From NCBI GenBank assembly GCA_002396065.1, contig DGWE01000085.1, positions 1 through 5,332 on the forward strand: DNA of 5,332 bases, written 5' to 3'. The notes below the pieces were generated by a model that made no database searches, was not told the DNA's origin, and saw only the letters and a program-made list of their open reading frames with translations. Below, one piece after another: positions 1-5,332 of this stretch. A program made the position numbers and the translations under genes. The stretch comes from Eubacteriaceae bacterium UBA4266. Its GTDB lineage: Bacteria > Bacillota > Clostridia > Eubacteriales > Eubacteriaceae. Numbering within the stretch: position 1 is the stretch's first letter; each line of letters opens with the position of its first letter.

Positions 1-622
1 CTTCGTCGATGATCGCGTAGTGCAGACCACGCTGCACCTGTTCTTCCTTGGACGTGACCATGTTGTCGCGCAGGTAGTCAAACCCAAATTCGTTGTTTGT
101 CCCGTAAATGATATCCGAACGATAGGCGGCCTGTTTTTCTTCGTAGGATAAATCCGGGATCACCAAACCGACGCTCATGCCAAGGAATTTATAGATCTTG
201 CCCATCCATTCGCTGTCTCGACGTGCCAGGTAATCGTTGACCGTTACAATATAAACCCCTTCACCGCTCAACGCGTTCAAATAAGCCGGCAGTGTCGCCA
301 CCAGGGTTTTCCCTTCACCGGTGCGCATTTCTGCGATGTCACCGTTGTGGAGCACCATGCCCCCGATGAGCTGTACCGGGAAATGCCGCATATTGACTGT
401 GCGGGCTGCCGCCTCCCGAACTGTTGCAAAGGCTTCAACCAGCAAATCGTCCAAAGTTTCACCGTTGGCGTAACGTTCTTTAAATTCGACGGTTTTGTGT
501 TTTAAGTCGTCGTCAGACAACGCCTTGTATTCATCCTCCAGCGCGACGATCTGATCCGCGACCTTGCTCAATTTTTTTACTTCTTTTTTGCTCGGATCAA
601 AAAGATTTTGCAAAAATCCCAT
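1..622 (-). CDS. secA: Preprotein translocase ATPase SecA, N-terminal 207 residues (cut by the window edge)
   Basis: SecA is the cytoplasmic ATPase motor that pushes unfolded preproteins through the SecYEG channel. The visible part begins [18 protein letters not shown] and is the first half of nucleotide-binding domain 1. Motifs seen: the helix around [21 protein letters not shown] (about residues 68-88, split here: AAART then [11 protein letters not shown]), Walker A MRTGEGKT (about 99-106), the VNDYLARRD helicase motif (about 128-136), [15 protein letters not shown] (about 173-187), and the first residues of Walker B, IIDE, at 204-207 where the window stops. SecA is normally about 800-900 residues, so roughly a quarter is present; the truncation is the window edge, not a broken gene. 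The start ATG at 620-622 is fixed by an AAGGAG site at 633-638 ten bases upstream and by the conserved N-terminus. It lies downstream of hpf as in many Bacillota, but with one extra gene between. Identification is by motif recognition and is very secure. Confidence 0.97.
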   Translation of the reverse strand, partial: MGFLQNLFDPSKKEVKKLSKVADQIVALEDEYKALSDDDLKHKTVEFKERYANGETLDDLLVEAFATVREAAARTVNMRHFPVQLIGGMVLHNGDIAEMRTGEGKTLVATLPAYLNALSGEGVYIVTVNDYLARRDSEWMGKIYKFLGMSVGLVIPDLSYEEKQAAYRSDIIYGTNNEFGFDYLRDNMVTSKEEQVQRGLHYAIIDE

Positions 623-666
623 ATATTTCAATCTCCTTATTTCGAATAATGTGAATGTGTTGGCTT

Positions 667-695
667 ATTTTATATCATGTTCGTCTGAAAGGCAA
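667..695 (-). promoter_or_regulatory. Probable secA promoter
   Basis: On the minus strand a TTGCCT -35 (690-695) and a TAAAAT -10 (667-672) are separated by 17 bases. An alternative -10, TATAAA (669-674), preceded by TGA, overlaps it and would be an extended -10. The site lies between the terminator of the upstream membrane-protein gene and the secA ribosome binding site, giving a leader of about 40 bases. It suggests secA can be transcribed on its own. Inferred from consensus match only. Confidence 0.6.
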
Positions 696-710
696 ATAAA
701 GCTTTCAAAC

Positions 711-736
711 AAAAAAGGCTGAATACACAGCCCTTT
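711..736 (-). terminator. Intrinsic terminator after the DUF5317-like gene
   Basis: Read on the minus strand, GGGCTG and CAGCC flank a 6-base loop. The core 5-bp GGCTG/CAGCC stem is extended by A-T pairs after one mismatch and is followed by six T residues (711-716). It starts about 30 bases after the stop codon of the membrane-protein gene, so it belongs to that gene and separates it from secA. Confidence 0.8.
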
Positions 737-765
737 CCATTTCAAACATGTATTGTTCCCGATGC

Positions 766-2610
766 TCAGGATTTCTTTTTTCTCCAGAAGGAAACCTTCC
801 GATTGTCCACATTGATTTCAACTTTTTCAAAGCCGATCCGTTCCCGATCTTCGTCGTTGGTGACATTAGCCGCGGCGGCCTGCTTTTTCGTGCCGCCCGC
901 CTTTGGCTTTTGCGCGGAAGCGATTTCGTTTTCGCTTTTCTGTGCTGCGGCGCGGTTGTGCTGCTGCTTCAGCCGTTTGCGTTCCGCTTCCGATCTGCTG
1001 AACGGACTGTCGGACTGCACCTCTTCGCTGGCGCTCCGGCGGCCGCGCTGACGCAGCGCGCGCGTATCTTCTGAAACCTGATGCCAGATGTTTAGCATCT
1101 GCTTTTCGTTATCGCGGGACGCATCGGCTCGTCTAGCCGCTTCTTCGTCGCTGTATTTACGATACGGATTGATTTTTTTAGCGGTCGGTTCAGCTTTTGT
1201 TTTCTTTGTCTTTTCAGGCATTTCCCATCGTGACGCGCTTGAAGACTGCGTCGTTGTCTGCTGCGTATTTCTTTTCAGTGCTGCCGGTTTCGGCTGTTCT
1301 GCCGCTGCTGTTGATTTGACTGTGTCGCCTTCTGTTGGTTTGTAATCCGCCATTTGATTCTTATCCTCCTGATTATTTATTGCCCGACGATACGTCTCTG
1401 TTGGTTTTGCTGCTTTTTCTCTGCTGTCGCCGCTCGGTTGAGAGCCAAAAGCCAATTTTCCTTTTTCCCGCTCTGTGTAGAACGACTGTGTGAAAAATCC
1501 AGATTCCGCAAAATCCTCTGCTTCTTTTCTTTCTCTCTGGGCTGACGCTGAAAATCCTGTATCAATGGGCTTCGTATCGTATTTTCCCAAATCCTTCAAT
1601 GTGGTAAACACCCGTGTGTCGTCTGAAACAGTCGATGCCGGACGTTTTTTCGCCGCGCCTGAATTGTGGGATTTGATTCGATCCAGCAGTTCCGGCGACA
1701 AATCGGGCAGCACTGTCGTCTTTTCTGGCTGCTTCTTTTGAGCTTCCTCAGGTTTCTGGCCTTTCGTGGCGTCTGCCTCAGGCCGCGCTGGTTCCTGCGG
1801 AGCTCGACGTTTTCTTGGCTTTCTCGCCGCTTTTTTTTCTGGCTTTACCGGTGGCATTTCGCCTGTCTGCTGCTTGATTTCCTGACCAAACAAAGTTTCA
1901 GAATCCTGATTCAGCCAGTCAAGGGGACCGGTTTCGTAACCCGTTTCTTTTTTCTGAGCCATTTCTTCGATCATGCTGTTTTCGTCAGGCGAGATAATGT
2001 AATCCGCATCCCCTTCGTTGAGCTCTTCAGAGAAGGGATCCTGCTGTTTGTTCCCCTGCATCGCGTGCTGTACCCAGCCCAAAAGGCCGACAAAGACGAG
2101 CACGCTTCCAATTGAAAATCCGCCCACACCGCCGTAATAGGAGGTGATTCGCGAAACGTATGGGATCTGCGTATTGATTCCGAGCATCCAAAGGGCCGTC
2201 GTCGCTCTGGAGAGCGGCGTATACACTGCGTTAATGCCACGGGTAATGCCGGCAGACAAATTGGCATTGGTAAGAGCACTCACAATCGTTGGCGTAACGG
2301 GCATCTTGCCGCCGTTGATAAAAGCGACGATAAAATTGGCCGTTGTCCCAACGGTGAGCAGAATGGCCCACAAATCGTCAAAATTGAAAATGAGCATCAG
2401 CAAAATGCAGACGTAGCTGGCGAAATTCAAAAAGGTCGTAATGCCGCTCGCTTGCCCAAAATAAAAATAAAGGTGGAGTACAATCTGCAGTATTATGCCG
2501 ACCAGACCGATCGGCCATAGATTGATTTTTCGTTTTCTCATCAGTCCGATAGAGCCACCTCTCGCAGCCCCCACGATCAATCCGATAACAATCGCTAATA
2601 TAACAAACAT
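766..2610 (-). CDS. DUF5317-like polytopic membrane protein with a ~430-residue charged cytoplasmic tail
   Basis: Function unknown. The 614-residue product has two parts. Residues 1-185 are a membrane core with hydrophobic segments at about 1-16, 32-51, 57-76, 80-98 and 160-184. A basic RKRK loop (25-28) follows the first segment. The AARGGS stretch after segment 1 and NGGKMPVTP (99-107) after segment 4 resemble the DUF5317 family of Bacillota membrane proteins, which usually consist of little more than this core. Five segments with RKRK inside place the tail in the cytoplasm. Residues 186-614 are low-complexity and rich in Lys, Arg, Glu, Ala, Gln, Ser and Thr. Several less degenerate islands occur: DWLNQDSETLFGQE (231-244), LPDLSPELLDRIKSH (301-315), FFTQSFYTEREKGKLAFGSQ (372-391), NPYRKYSDEEAARR (481-494), and a C-terminal GFEKVEINVDNRKVSFWRKK (593-612). 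The tail has no cysteine. The start at 2608-2610 is preferred over an in-frame ATG at 2658 because GGGTGG lies 5 bases upstream and the first membrane segment starts there. The gene sits between hpf and secA with its own promoter and terminator. Confidence 0.75.
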   Translation of the reverse strand: MFVILAIVIGLIVGAARGGSIGLMRKRKINLWPIGLVGIILQIVLHLYFYFGQASGITTFLNFASYVCILLMLIFNFDDLWAILLTVGTTANFIVAFINGGKMPVTPTIVSALTNANLSAGITRGINAVYTPLSRATTALWMLGINTQIPYVSRITSYYGGVGGFSIGSVLVFVGLLGWVQHAMQGNKQQDPFSEELNEGDADYIISPDENSMIEEMAQKKETGYETGPLDWLNQDSETLFGQEIKQQTGEMPPVKPEKKAARKPRKRRAPQEPARPEADATKGQKPEEAQKKQPEKTTVLPDLSPELLDRIKSHNSGAAKKRPASTVSDDTRVFTTLKDLGKYDTKPIDTGFSASAQRERKEAEDFAESGFFTQSFYTEREKGKLAFGSQPSGDSREKAAKPTETYRRAINNQEDKNQMADYKPTEGDTVKSTAAAEQPKPAALKRNTQQTTTQSSSASRWEMPEKTKKTKAEPTAKKINPYRKYSDEEAARRADASRDNEKQMLNIWHQVSEDTRALRQRGRRSASEEVQSDSPFSRSEAERKRLKQQHNRAAAQKSENEIASAQKPKAGGTKKQAAAANVTNDEDRERIGFEKVEINVDNRKVSFWRKKKS

Positions 2611-2615
2611 TGATT

Positions 2616-2621
2616 CCACCC
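2616..2621 (-). promoter_or_regulatory. Ribosome binding site that decides the start of the DUF5317-like gene
   Basis: GGGTGG on the minus strand, 5 bases before the ATG at 2610. No comparable site precedes the upstream in-frame ATG at 2658, so the shorter 614-residue form is favoured. The G at 2621 is also the last base of a TAG that closes an 8-codon micro-ORF (2644-2621), which is probably coincidental. Confidence 0.6.
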
Positions 2622-2737
2622 TAAATTTTGATATTGTTCTCCATCGTATTGTCCACATTTCGTGTGATGGATGACGCCCATTTTAATTTTATATTTTTGC
2701 CTTTTCTTCTATATTAATGCAAAGGTAAACTAAAGTA

Positions 2738-2766
2738 ATTTTAAAACAAAACCCTACCCCTGTCAA
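2738..2766 (-). promoter_or_regulatory. Strong sigma-A type promoter for the DUF5317-like gene
   Basis: On the minus strand a perfect TTGACA -35 (2761-2766) is followed after exactly 17 bases by TAAAAT (2738-2743), one mismatch from the -10 consensus. Transcription would begin near 2731 and leave a leader of about 120 bases. The -35 box directly abuts the T-tract of the hpf terminator, so the membrane-protein gene appears to restart transcription right where hpf ends. Based on consensus match and position. Confidence 0.8.
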
Positions 2767-2767
2767 T

Positions 2768-2797
2768 AAAACACCCGCTAAAAGTACTTAGCGGGTG
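2768..2797 (-). terminator. Intrinsic terminator of hpf
   Basis: A perfect 10-bp stem, CACCCGCTAA/TTAGCGGGTG, with a 6-base loop (2782-2787) is followed on the minus strand by TTTT (2768-2771) and further A/T bases. It begins about 40 bases after the hpf stop codon. The plus-strand side lacks a T run, so it works for the minus-strand gene. Confidence 0.85.
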
Positions 2798-2835
2798 GCG
2801 GTTCTAAAATTATGGTTTATTTGTTTTTCGATGCG

Positions 2836-3378
2836 TTATGCAAAGGTCGGTTCAATCAACCCGTAGTCGCCGTTTTTACGGCGGTACACAACGTTCACAT
2901 CATCGGTTTCCGCGTTCAGGAAAACGAAGAAATCGTGTTCCAGCAGGTCCATCTGCATTGCGGCTTCTTCCGGCGACATCGGCTTAATCGCAAATCTTTT
3001 CGTTCTGACGATTTTGGGTTCGTCGACGGCTGGTGCCTGTTCGTCGCCATCGTCAAAGGCTTCAAAATTTAATTTGCTGTCCTGTGCTTCGTAGCGTTTT
3101 CTCAGTTTTGTCTTGTATTTTCTCAGTTGTCCTTCCAATTTGTCGATGACGGCTTCGATTGACCCCATCGTGCTGTCGGTCTTTTCTTCAGCTCGAAGGA
3201 TCGTCTTGCCGAGCGGAATGGTCACTTCAATCACTTGGTAGCTCTTTTCTTTTTTGAAGGTCACGTAAACTTCTGTTTCCTTGTCAAAATAACGATCAAA
3301 TTTCTGGAATTTCTTTTCAAGTGTTTCTTTCAATCCATCCGAAATGTGCATGTTCTTTCCATAGATCGTAAATTTCAT
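2836..3378 (-). CDS. hpf: Ribosome hibernation-promoting factor, long form (HPF/YvyD family)
   Basis: Long-form HPF binds the 30S subunit at the mRNA/tRNA channel and, through its C-terminal domain, pairs 70S ribosomes into inactive 100S dimers in stationary phase or stress. The 180-residue product has the usual two-domain layout. Residues 1-97 are the S30AE/RaiA-like domain, with MKFTIYGKNMHISDGLKE at the start, a KFDRYFD segment (26-32) and the basic helix LRKYKTKLRKRYE (85-97). A variable acidic linker covers about 98-122. The conserved dimerisation domain spans 123-180, with RTKRFAIKPMSPEEA (125-139), LLEHDFFVFLNAET (145-158) and VVYRRKNGDYGLIEP (163-177). Length matches long-form family members. 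The start at 3376-3378 is set by GGAGG eight bases upstream (3387-3391) and by family N-termini. The frame remains open for 32 more codons to an ATG at 3474 that has no ribosome binding site. It lies upstream of secA, as often seen in Bacillota. Confidence 0.95.
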   Translation of the reverse strand: MKFTIYGKNMHISDGLKETLEKKFQKFDRYFDKETEVYVTFKKEKSYQVIEVTIPLGKTILRAEEKTDSTMGSIEAVIDKLEGQLRKYKTKLRKRYEAQDSKLNFEAFDDGDEQAPAVDEPKIVRTKRFAIKPMSPEEAAMQMDLLEHDFFVFLNAETDDVNVVYRRKNGDYGLIEPTFA

Positions 3379-3386
3379 TTTTATGT

Positions 3387-3391
3387 CCTCC
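3387..3391 (-). promoter_or_regulatory. Ribosome binding site that decides the hpf start
   Basis: GGAGG on the minus strand, 8 bases before the ATG at 3378. It supports the 180-residue product over a 212-residue product starting at 3474. Confidence 0.85.
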
Positions 3392-3491
3392 AGTCCTTCG
3401 TGTTGTTTTTCAAAAACGATGCCGTCTTTGAAAATCTCAATCAATTGGCTGTATCGACTTGTCACTTCAGTCATTGATTGATTACGCTTTC

Positions 3492-3520
3492 ATTATAGCA
3501 TATTTACGATAGCATTGCAC
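3492..3520 (-). promoter_or_regulatory. hpf promoter with extended -10
   Basis: On the minus strand TGCTATAAT (3492-3500) matches the extended -10 form TGnTATAAT exactly. A weak -35, GTGCAA (3515-3520), sits 17 bases upstream with only three of six consensus positions. Expected transcription start is near 3485, giving a leader of about 105 bases. The weak -35 plus extended -10 suggests an activator-independent but tunable promoter. Stationary-phase sigma control, known for hpf in some relatives, is not evident here. Confidence 0.7.
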
Positions 3521-3536
3521 GCATTATCCTGCTCTT

Positions 3537-3550
3537 TTTAAAGCTTTAAA
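3537..3550. repeat. Perfect 14-bp palindrome TTTAAAGCTTTAAA in the hpf/LCP intergenic region
   Basis: The sequence is its own reverse complement over 14 bases. It lies 17 bases upstream of the hpf -35 box and about 57 bases upstream of the LCP -35 box, and its right end overlaps the first of two AT-rich direct repeats. It could be an operator or simply AT-rich promoter DNA; nothing identifies a binding protein. Confidence 0.4.
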
Positions 3551-3582
3551 TTTTTATTAATGAAAAACTAAATTTTTGTTAA
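3547..3582. repeat. Two near-identical 14-bp direct repeats, 22 bp apart
   Basis: TAAATTTTTATTAA (3547-3560) and TAAATTTTTGTTAA (3569-3582) differ at one position, and their starts are 22 bases apart, about two helical turns. They lie 25-60 bases upstream of the LCP -35 box, where UP elements or activator sites are found. In AT-rich DNA such matches also arise by chance. Confidence 0.45.
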
Positions 3583-3606
3583 AAATGCGGCGAATTCACA
3601 GAACTT

Positions 3607-3635
3607 TTCAAAATTCAGAAAAATTATGATATAAT
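3607..3635 (+). promoter_or_regulatory. LCP gene promoter with extended -10
   Basis: TTCAAA (3607-3612, four of six -35 positions) is followed after 17 bases by TATAAT (3630-3635), a perfect -10 preceded by TGA so that it also matches the extended -10 form. Transcription should begin near 3642, leaving a leader of about 60 bases. It is divergent from the hpf promoter, with about 86 bases between the two -35 boxes. Confidence 0.75.
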
Positions 3636-3692
3636 AAGACAATATTTTATTTCGAGAACAATGAACGATTTTTAAAACTTTATTAATCTGGG

Positions 3693-3698
3693 AAGGAG
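3693..3698 (+). promoter_or_regulatory. Ribosome binding site of the LCP gene
   Basis: AAGGAG four bases before the ATG at 3703. The spacing is short, but the match is strong and no other start in the frame has a better site. Confidence 0.8.
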
Positions 3699-3702
3699 TT
3701 TT

Positions 3703-5028
3703 ATGTCTGTTGGCAAGAAAATTCTAGCTGTTGTCCTTTCAGCAATTTTACTCGTCGTCGGAAGCGGCGCCGTTTACTTATTCAATATCCGAAGCAGTAT
3801 TTCAGGGGCGTCCATCGACGACAGCGCCGTCAGCGTCAATAAGTATTTAAATCACGATGTCATCAATCTCGCGCTTTTCGGCGTGGACGGCCGGCCCGAT
3901 GTCGAGGGAAACCGTTCCGACACCATTATGATCATCTCCATTAATTTCAAAACCGGCAAAGCTGTCTTAACCTCGATTCAGCGCGACACCATCGCCCGCA
4001 TTCCAAAGAACAGCACCATCAAAAAAGAATCCTACACGAAAATCAACGCGGCGTACAGCTACGGCGGGCCGGAGCTGGCGGTCAAGACCATTAACGAAAA
4101 CTACGACTTGAACATCACCGATTACATCACCATCAGCTTTCAATGCATGATCGATTCCGTGAACGCCGTTGGCGGCGTCACCATCAACATCAAAGATGAC
4201 AGTATATTAAAATACACCAATAAATACATCAACGACTACAACCAGCTGAATAACACCCACGCCAAGACGCTGACTCACACTGGGAAGAATCACTTAAACG
4301 GGATTCAGGCGTTGGCTTACAGCCGCAACCGTTACAGCGACAACGACTTTGGCCGGACTGAAAGACAACGGGAAGTATTCAACAAAATCTTTAAGAAGCT
4401 GACAAAGCTCAGCAGCTTGAAGCTGGCCAATCTGGTCACAAAGATTTACCCCAATATCAGAACATCCATGTCCACAACCGAGCTTTCGACCATGCTCAGG
4501 GGGTACATGCAGTTAGATAGCAAAAAGCTGACCAACCAGCACGTCCCATTTGACAATTATTACGCTTTTGTCACCTACGAAGGCTCGTCTATTGCGCCGA
4601 AAACCCTGGTTGACAACGTCATCCAGCTGCATCAGGCCATTTACGGAACTGAAAAATCCTACACGCCGTCCGACACCGTCAATGAAATCAGCGACGGCAT
4701 TGTCCGAAGAACTGGCGTCGGTACGCTGACCGGCACCACAAGTGCTGATTCCTCTACGGGTTCTTCATCGACCTCAACTTATTCGTCTGGCTCGTCATCA
4801 TCATCGACAAGCCGTCGATCAACCCGCTCGTATTCGAGCAATTACAGCACAAGACGCACTACGACGACATCGCCATCGACCAGCAGCGGTGGTGGCACCA
4901 ATTCAGCAACAGAAGGAGGAGCATCTTCTAATGGTGCAGGAGCAGGAAGTTCAGGTTCTAGCAGCAATACATCTTCAACTTCCGGATCATCTAGCAGCTC
5001 AAGTTCAACTGAACCTACTACTAAATAA
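3703..5028 (+). CDS. LytR-CpsA-Psr (LCP) family glycopolymer transferase with Ser-rich C-terminal tail
   Basis: LCP enzymes work on the outer face of the membrane, moving undecaprenyl-pyrophosphate-linked polymers such as teichoic acids or capsule to peptidoglycan. The 441-residue product has a short basic N-terminus and one membrane anchor (about 6-28), then an LCP catalytic domain (about 52-235). Family motifs are present: LALFGVDGRP (56-64 region), NRSDTIMIISIN (70-81), SIQRDT (91-96) with the conserved Arg-Asp pair, KINAAYSYGGPELAVKTIN (113-131), AVGGVTINI (155-163), and LNGIQALAYSRNRYSDNDFGRTERQREV (198-225) with the Arg residues that contact the pyrophosphate. Residues 236-320 are the usual helical end of the domain. 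From about 343 the sequence becomes almost entirely Ser, Thr and Gly, with an Arg-rich patch at 371-385, to the C-terminus. Codon use changes here from mixed AGC to TCA/TCT/TCG. No LPXTG sorting signal is visible. The exact polymer cannot be told. Confidence 0.95.
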   Translation: MSVGKKILAVVLSAILLVVGSGAVYLFNIRSSISGASIDDSAVSVNKYLNHDVINLALFGVDGRPDVEGNRSDTIMIISINFKTGKAVLTSIQRDTIARIPKNSTIKKESYTKINAAYSYGGPELAVKTINENYDLNITDYITISFQCMIDSVNAVGGVTINIKDDSILKYTNKYINDYNQLNNTHAKTLTHTGKNHLNGIQALAYSRNRYSDNDFGRTERQREVFNKIFKKLTKLSSLKLANLVTKIYPNIRTSMSTTELSTMLRGYMQLDSKKLTNQHVPFDNYYAFVTYEGSSIAPKTLVDNVIQLHQAIYGTEKSYTPSDTVNEISDGIVRRTGVGTLTGTTSADSSTGSSSTSTYSSGSSSSSTSRRSTRSYSSNYSTRRTTTTSPSTSSGGGTNSATEGGASSNGAGAGSSGSSSNTSSTSGSSSSSSSTEPTTK

Positions 5029-5045
5029 AAAGCATTTACACGCAA

Positions 5046-5072
5046 AAGGGACAGCCCAATGGACTGTCCCTT
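5046..5072. terminator. Stem-loop between the convergent LCP and transposase genes
   Basis: A perfect 9-bp stem, AAGGGACAG/CTGTCCCTT, with a 9-base loop. On the minus strand GGGACAG/CTGTCCC is followed by TTTT, so it fits a terminator for the transposase side. On the plus strand only two T residues follow. It begins 18 bases after the LCP stop codon and may serve both genes. It could instead mark or lie near the end of the insertion element. Confidence 0.6.
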
Positions 5073-5083
5073 CAGACTGTAGA

Positions 5084-5121
5084 CAAACGAGGCTCTGAGA
5101 AAATACTCAGAGCCTCGTTTG
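5084..5121. terminator. Long perfect stem-loop, probable bidirectional terminator
   Basis: A perfect 16-bp stem (5084-5099 with 5106-5121), including GAGGCTCTGAG/CTCAGAGCCTC, encloses a 6-base loop AAAATA. On the plus strand the GTTTG end is followed by ATTTAAT, giving an LCP terminator. On the minus strand it begins 8 bases after the transposase stop. The stem is longer than most simple terminators. Confidence 0.7.
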
Positions 5122-5129
5122 ATTTAATA

Positions 5130-5332
5130 TCAAGCTGCAATTTGTAGATTTATAAATTGAAATCGTAATACAGGACGATTCGGTCCTGAGTGGTTCTTTC
5201 TGAAAAGCATTTTTGCCAGTTTTTTTAGATTCATGCATGCGAAAGTAAGCCCGACTTTCATTCTCATGCGGGCTTTTCCATACATTTGTGTGTAGCGAAA
5301 TCCATGAGCTTCTTTCGCAGTTCCGAAAATTC
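5130..5332 (-). CDS. IS1182-like transposase, C-terminal 66 residues (cut by the window edge)
   Basis: The minus strand reads open from the right window edge to TGA at 5130-5132. The visible protein begins IFGTAKEAHGFRYTQMYGKA, continues MRMKVGLTFACMNLKKLAKM, and ends NLQIAA. This matches the end of the DDE transposases of IS1182-type elements, where an E-R-x-F-x-x-A-K-E-x-H-G-x-R-Y-T segment is followed by a G-x-A helix and FACMNLKKLA. The two bases before the first full codon (GA as codon positions 2-3) fit Arg of the E-R pair, so the catalytic Glu would lie just outside the window. No frameshift or stop interrupts the visible part. Whether the element is complete, and where its terminal repeats lie, cannot be judged. 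Confidence 0.85.
   Translation of the reverse strand, partial: IFGTAKEAHGFRYTQMYGKARMRMKVGLTFACMNLKKLAKMLFRKNHSGPNRPVLRFQFINLQIAA
5130..5332 (-). mobile_element. Right-hand part of the window belongs to an insertion sequence (IS1182-like)
   Basis: Inferred from the transposase end only. The element's boundary on the LCP side should fall between the LCP stop (5028) and the transposase stop (5130), perhaps within or beside the stem-loops at 5046-5072 or 5084-5121. The opposite terminal repeat is outside the window, so the boundary is not annotated more precisely. Confidence 0.55.

Noticed and set aside
1..622. secA as a pseudogene
   Set aside because: The frame is intact and all visible motifs are present; it ends only because the window ends.
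748..1741. Several plus-strand open frames (748-1074, 803-1051, 1088-1345, 1490-1741)
   Set aside because: They lie antisense to the charged tail of the membrane-protein gene. Their translations are Phe/Ser/Arg/Cys-rich with no domain, and no convincing ribosome binding site or promoter was seen.
1666..2115. 149-codon plus-strand open frame
   Set aside because: Antisense to the membrane-protein gene. Its Phe/Arg/Leu-rich product is the expected reverse of Lys/Glu-rich coding DNA and shows no recognisable motif.
2621..2644. Micro-ORF MENNIKI ending in the ribosome binding site of the DUF5317-like gene
   Set aside because: It has no good ribosome binding site of its own, and eight codons in AT-rich leader DNA are easily found by chance.
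2611..2658. 16-codon N-terminal extension of the DUF5317-like protein from the ATG at 2658
   Set aside because: There is no ribosome binding site before 2658, while GGGTGG precedes the ATG at 2610, where the first membrane segment starts as in the family.
3547..3582. Possible CRISPR-like repeats
   Set aside because: Only two AT-rich 14-bp copies with an 8-base gap; there is no array, no unique spacers of usual length and no cas genes.
4742..5098. Plus-strand 118-codon and minus-strand 67-codon frames over the LCP tail (4742-5098, 4842-5045)
   Set aside because: They are frame shadows of the repetitive Ser-rich tail (His/Gln/Arg-rich and Val/Leu/Pro-rich translations) with no start signals.

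Overview
The window looks like chromosomal DNA of a low-to-moderate GC Gram-positive bacterium (Bacillota, probably Clostridia/Eubacteriales). This rests on the pairing of a long-form hpf upstream of secA, strong AAGGAG/GGAGG ribosome binding sites, consensus sigma-A type promoters, a LytR-CpsA-Psr cell-wall enzyme, and a DUF5317-type membrane protein. The genus cannot be fixed from the sequence alone.

Layout. Reading leftward (minus strand) from about 3520 there are three genes. They are long-form ribosome hibernation factor hpf (2836-3378), a 614-residue polytopic membrane protein with a very long charged cytoplasmic tail (766-2610), and the start of secA (1-622, cut by the left window edge within its Walker B motif). 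They are collinear but not obviously one transcript: hpf and the membrane protein each end in an intrinsic terminator, and a good promoter for the next gene follows at once. Reading rightward from a divergent promoter at about 3607-3635 is an LCP-family phosphotransferase (3703-5028) with a Ser/Thr/Gly-rich C-terminal tail of about 100 residues. Convergent to it, at the right edge, is the C-terminal end of an IS1182-like transposase (5130-5332, minus), separated from the LCP gene by two stem-loops.

How the genes relate. hpf (translation shutdown in stationary phase) next to secA (protein export motor) is a familiar Bacillota arrangement; here an uncharacterised membrane protein gene sits between them. 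The LCP protein attaches secondary polymers to peptidoglycan outside the membrane and is independently transcribed. The hpf/LCP divergent intergenic region (3475-3702) holds both promoters, a perfect 14-bp palindrome and a pair of near-identical 14-bp direct repeats 22 bp apart.

The least ordinary item is the membrane protein: a recognisable family core of about 185 residues extended by some 430 residues of low-complexity, highly charged sequence. No CRISPR array, tRNA, rRNA, or defence or toxin system was seen.
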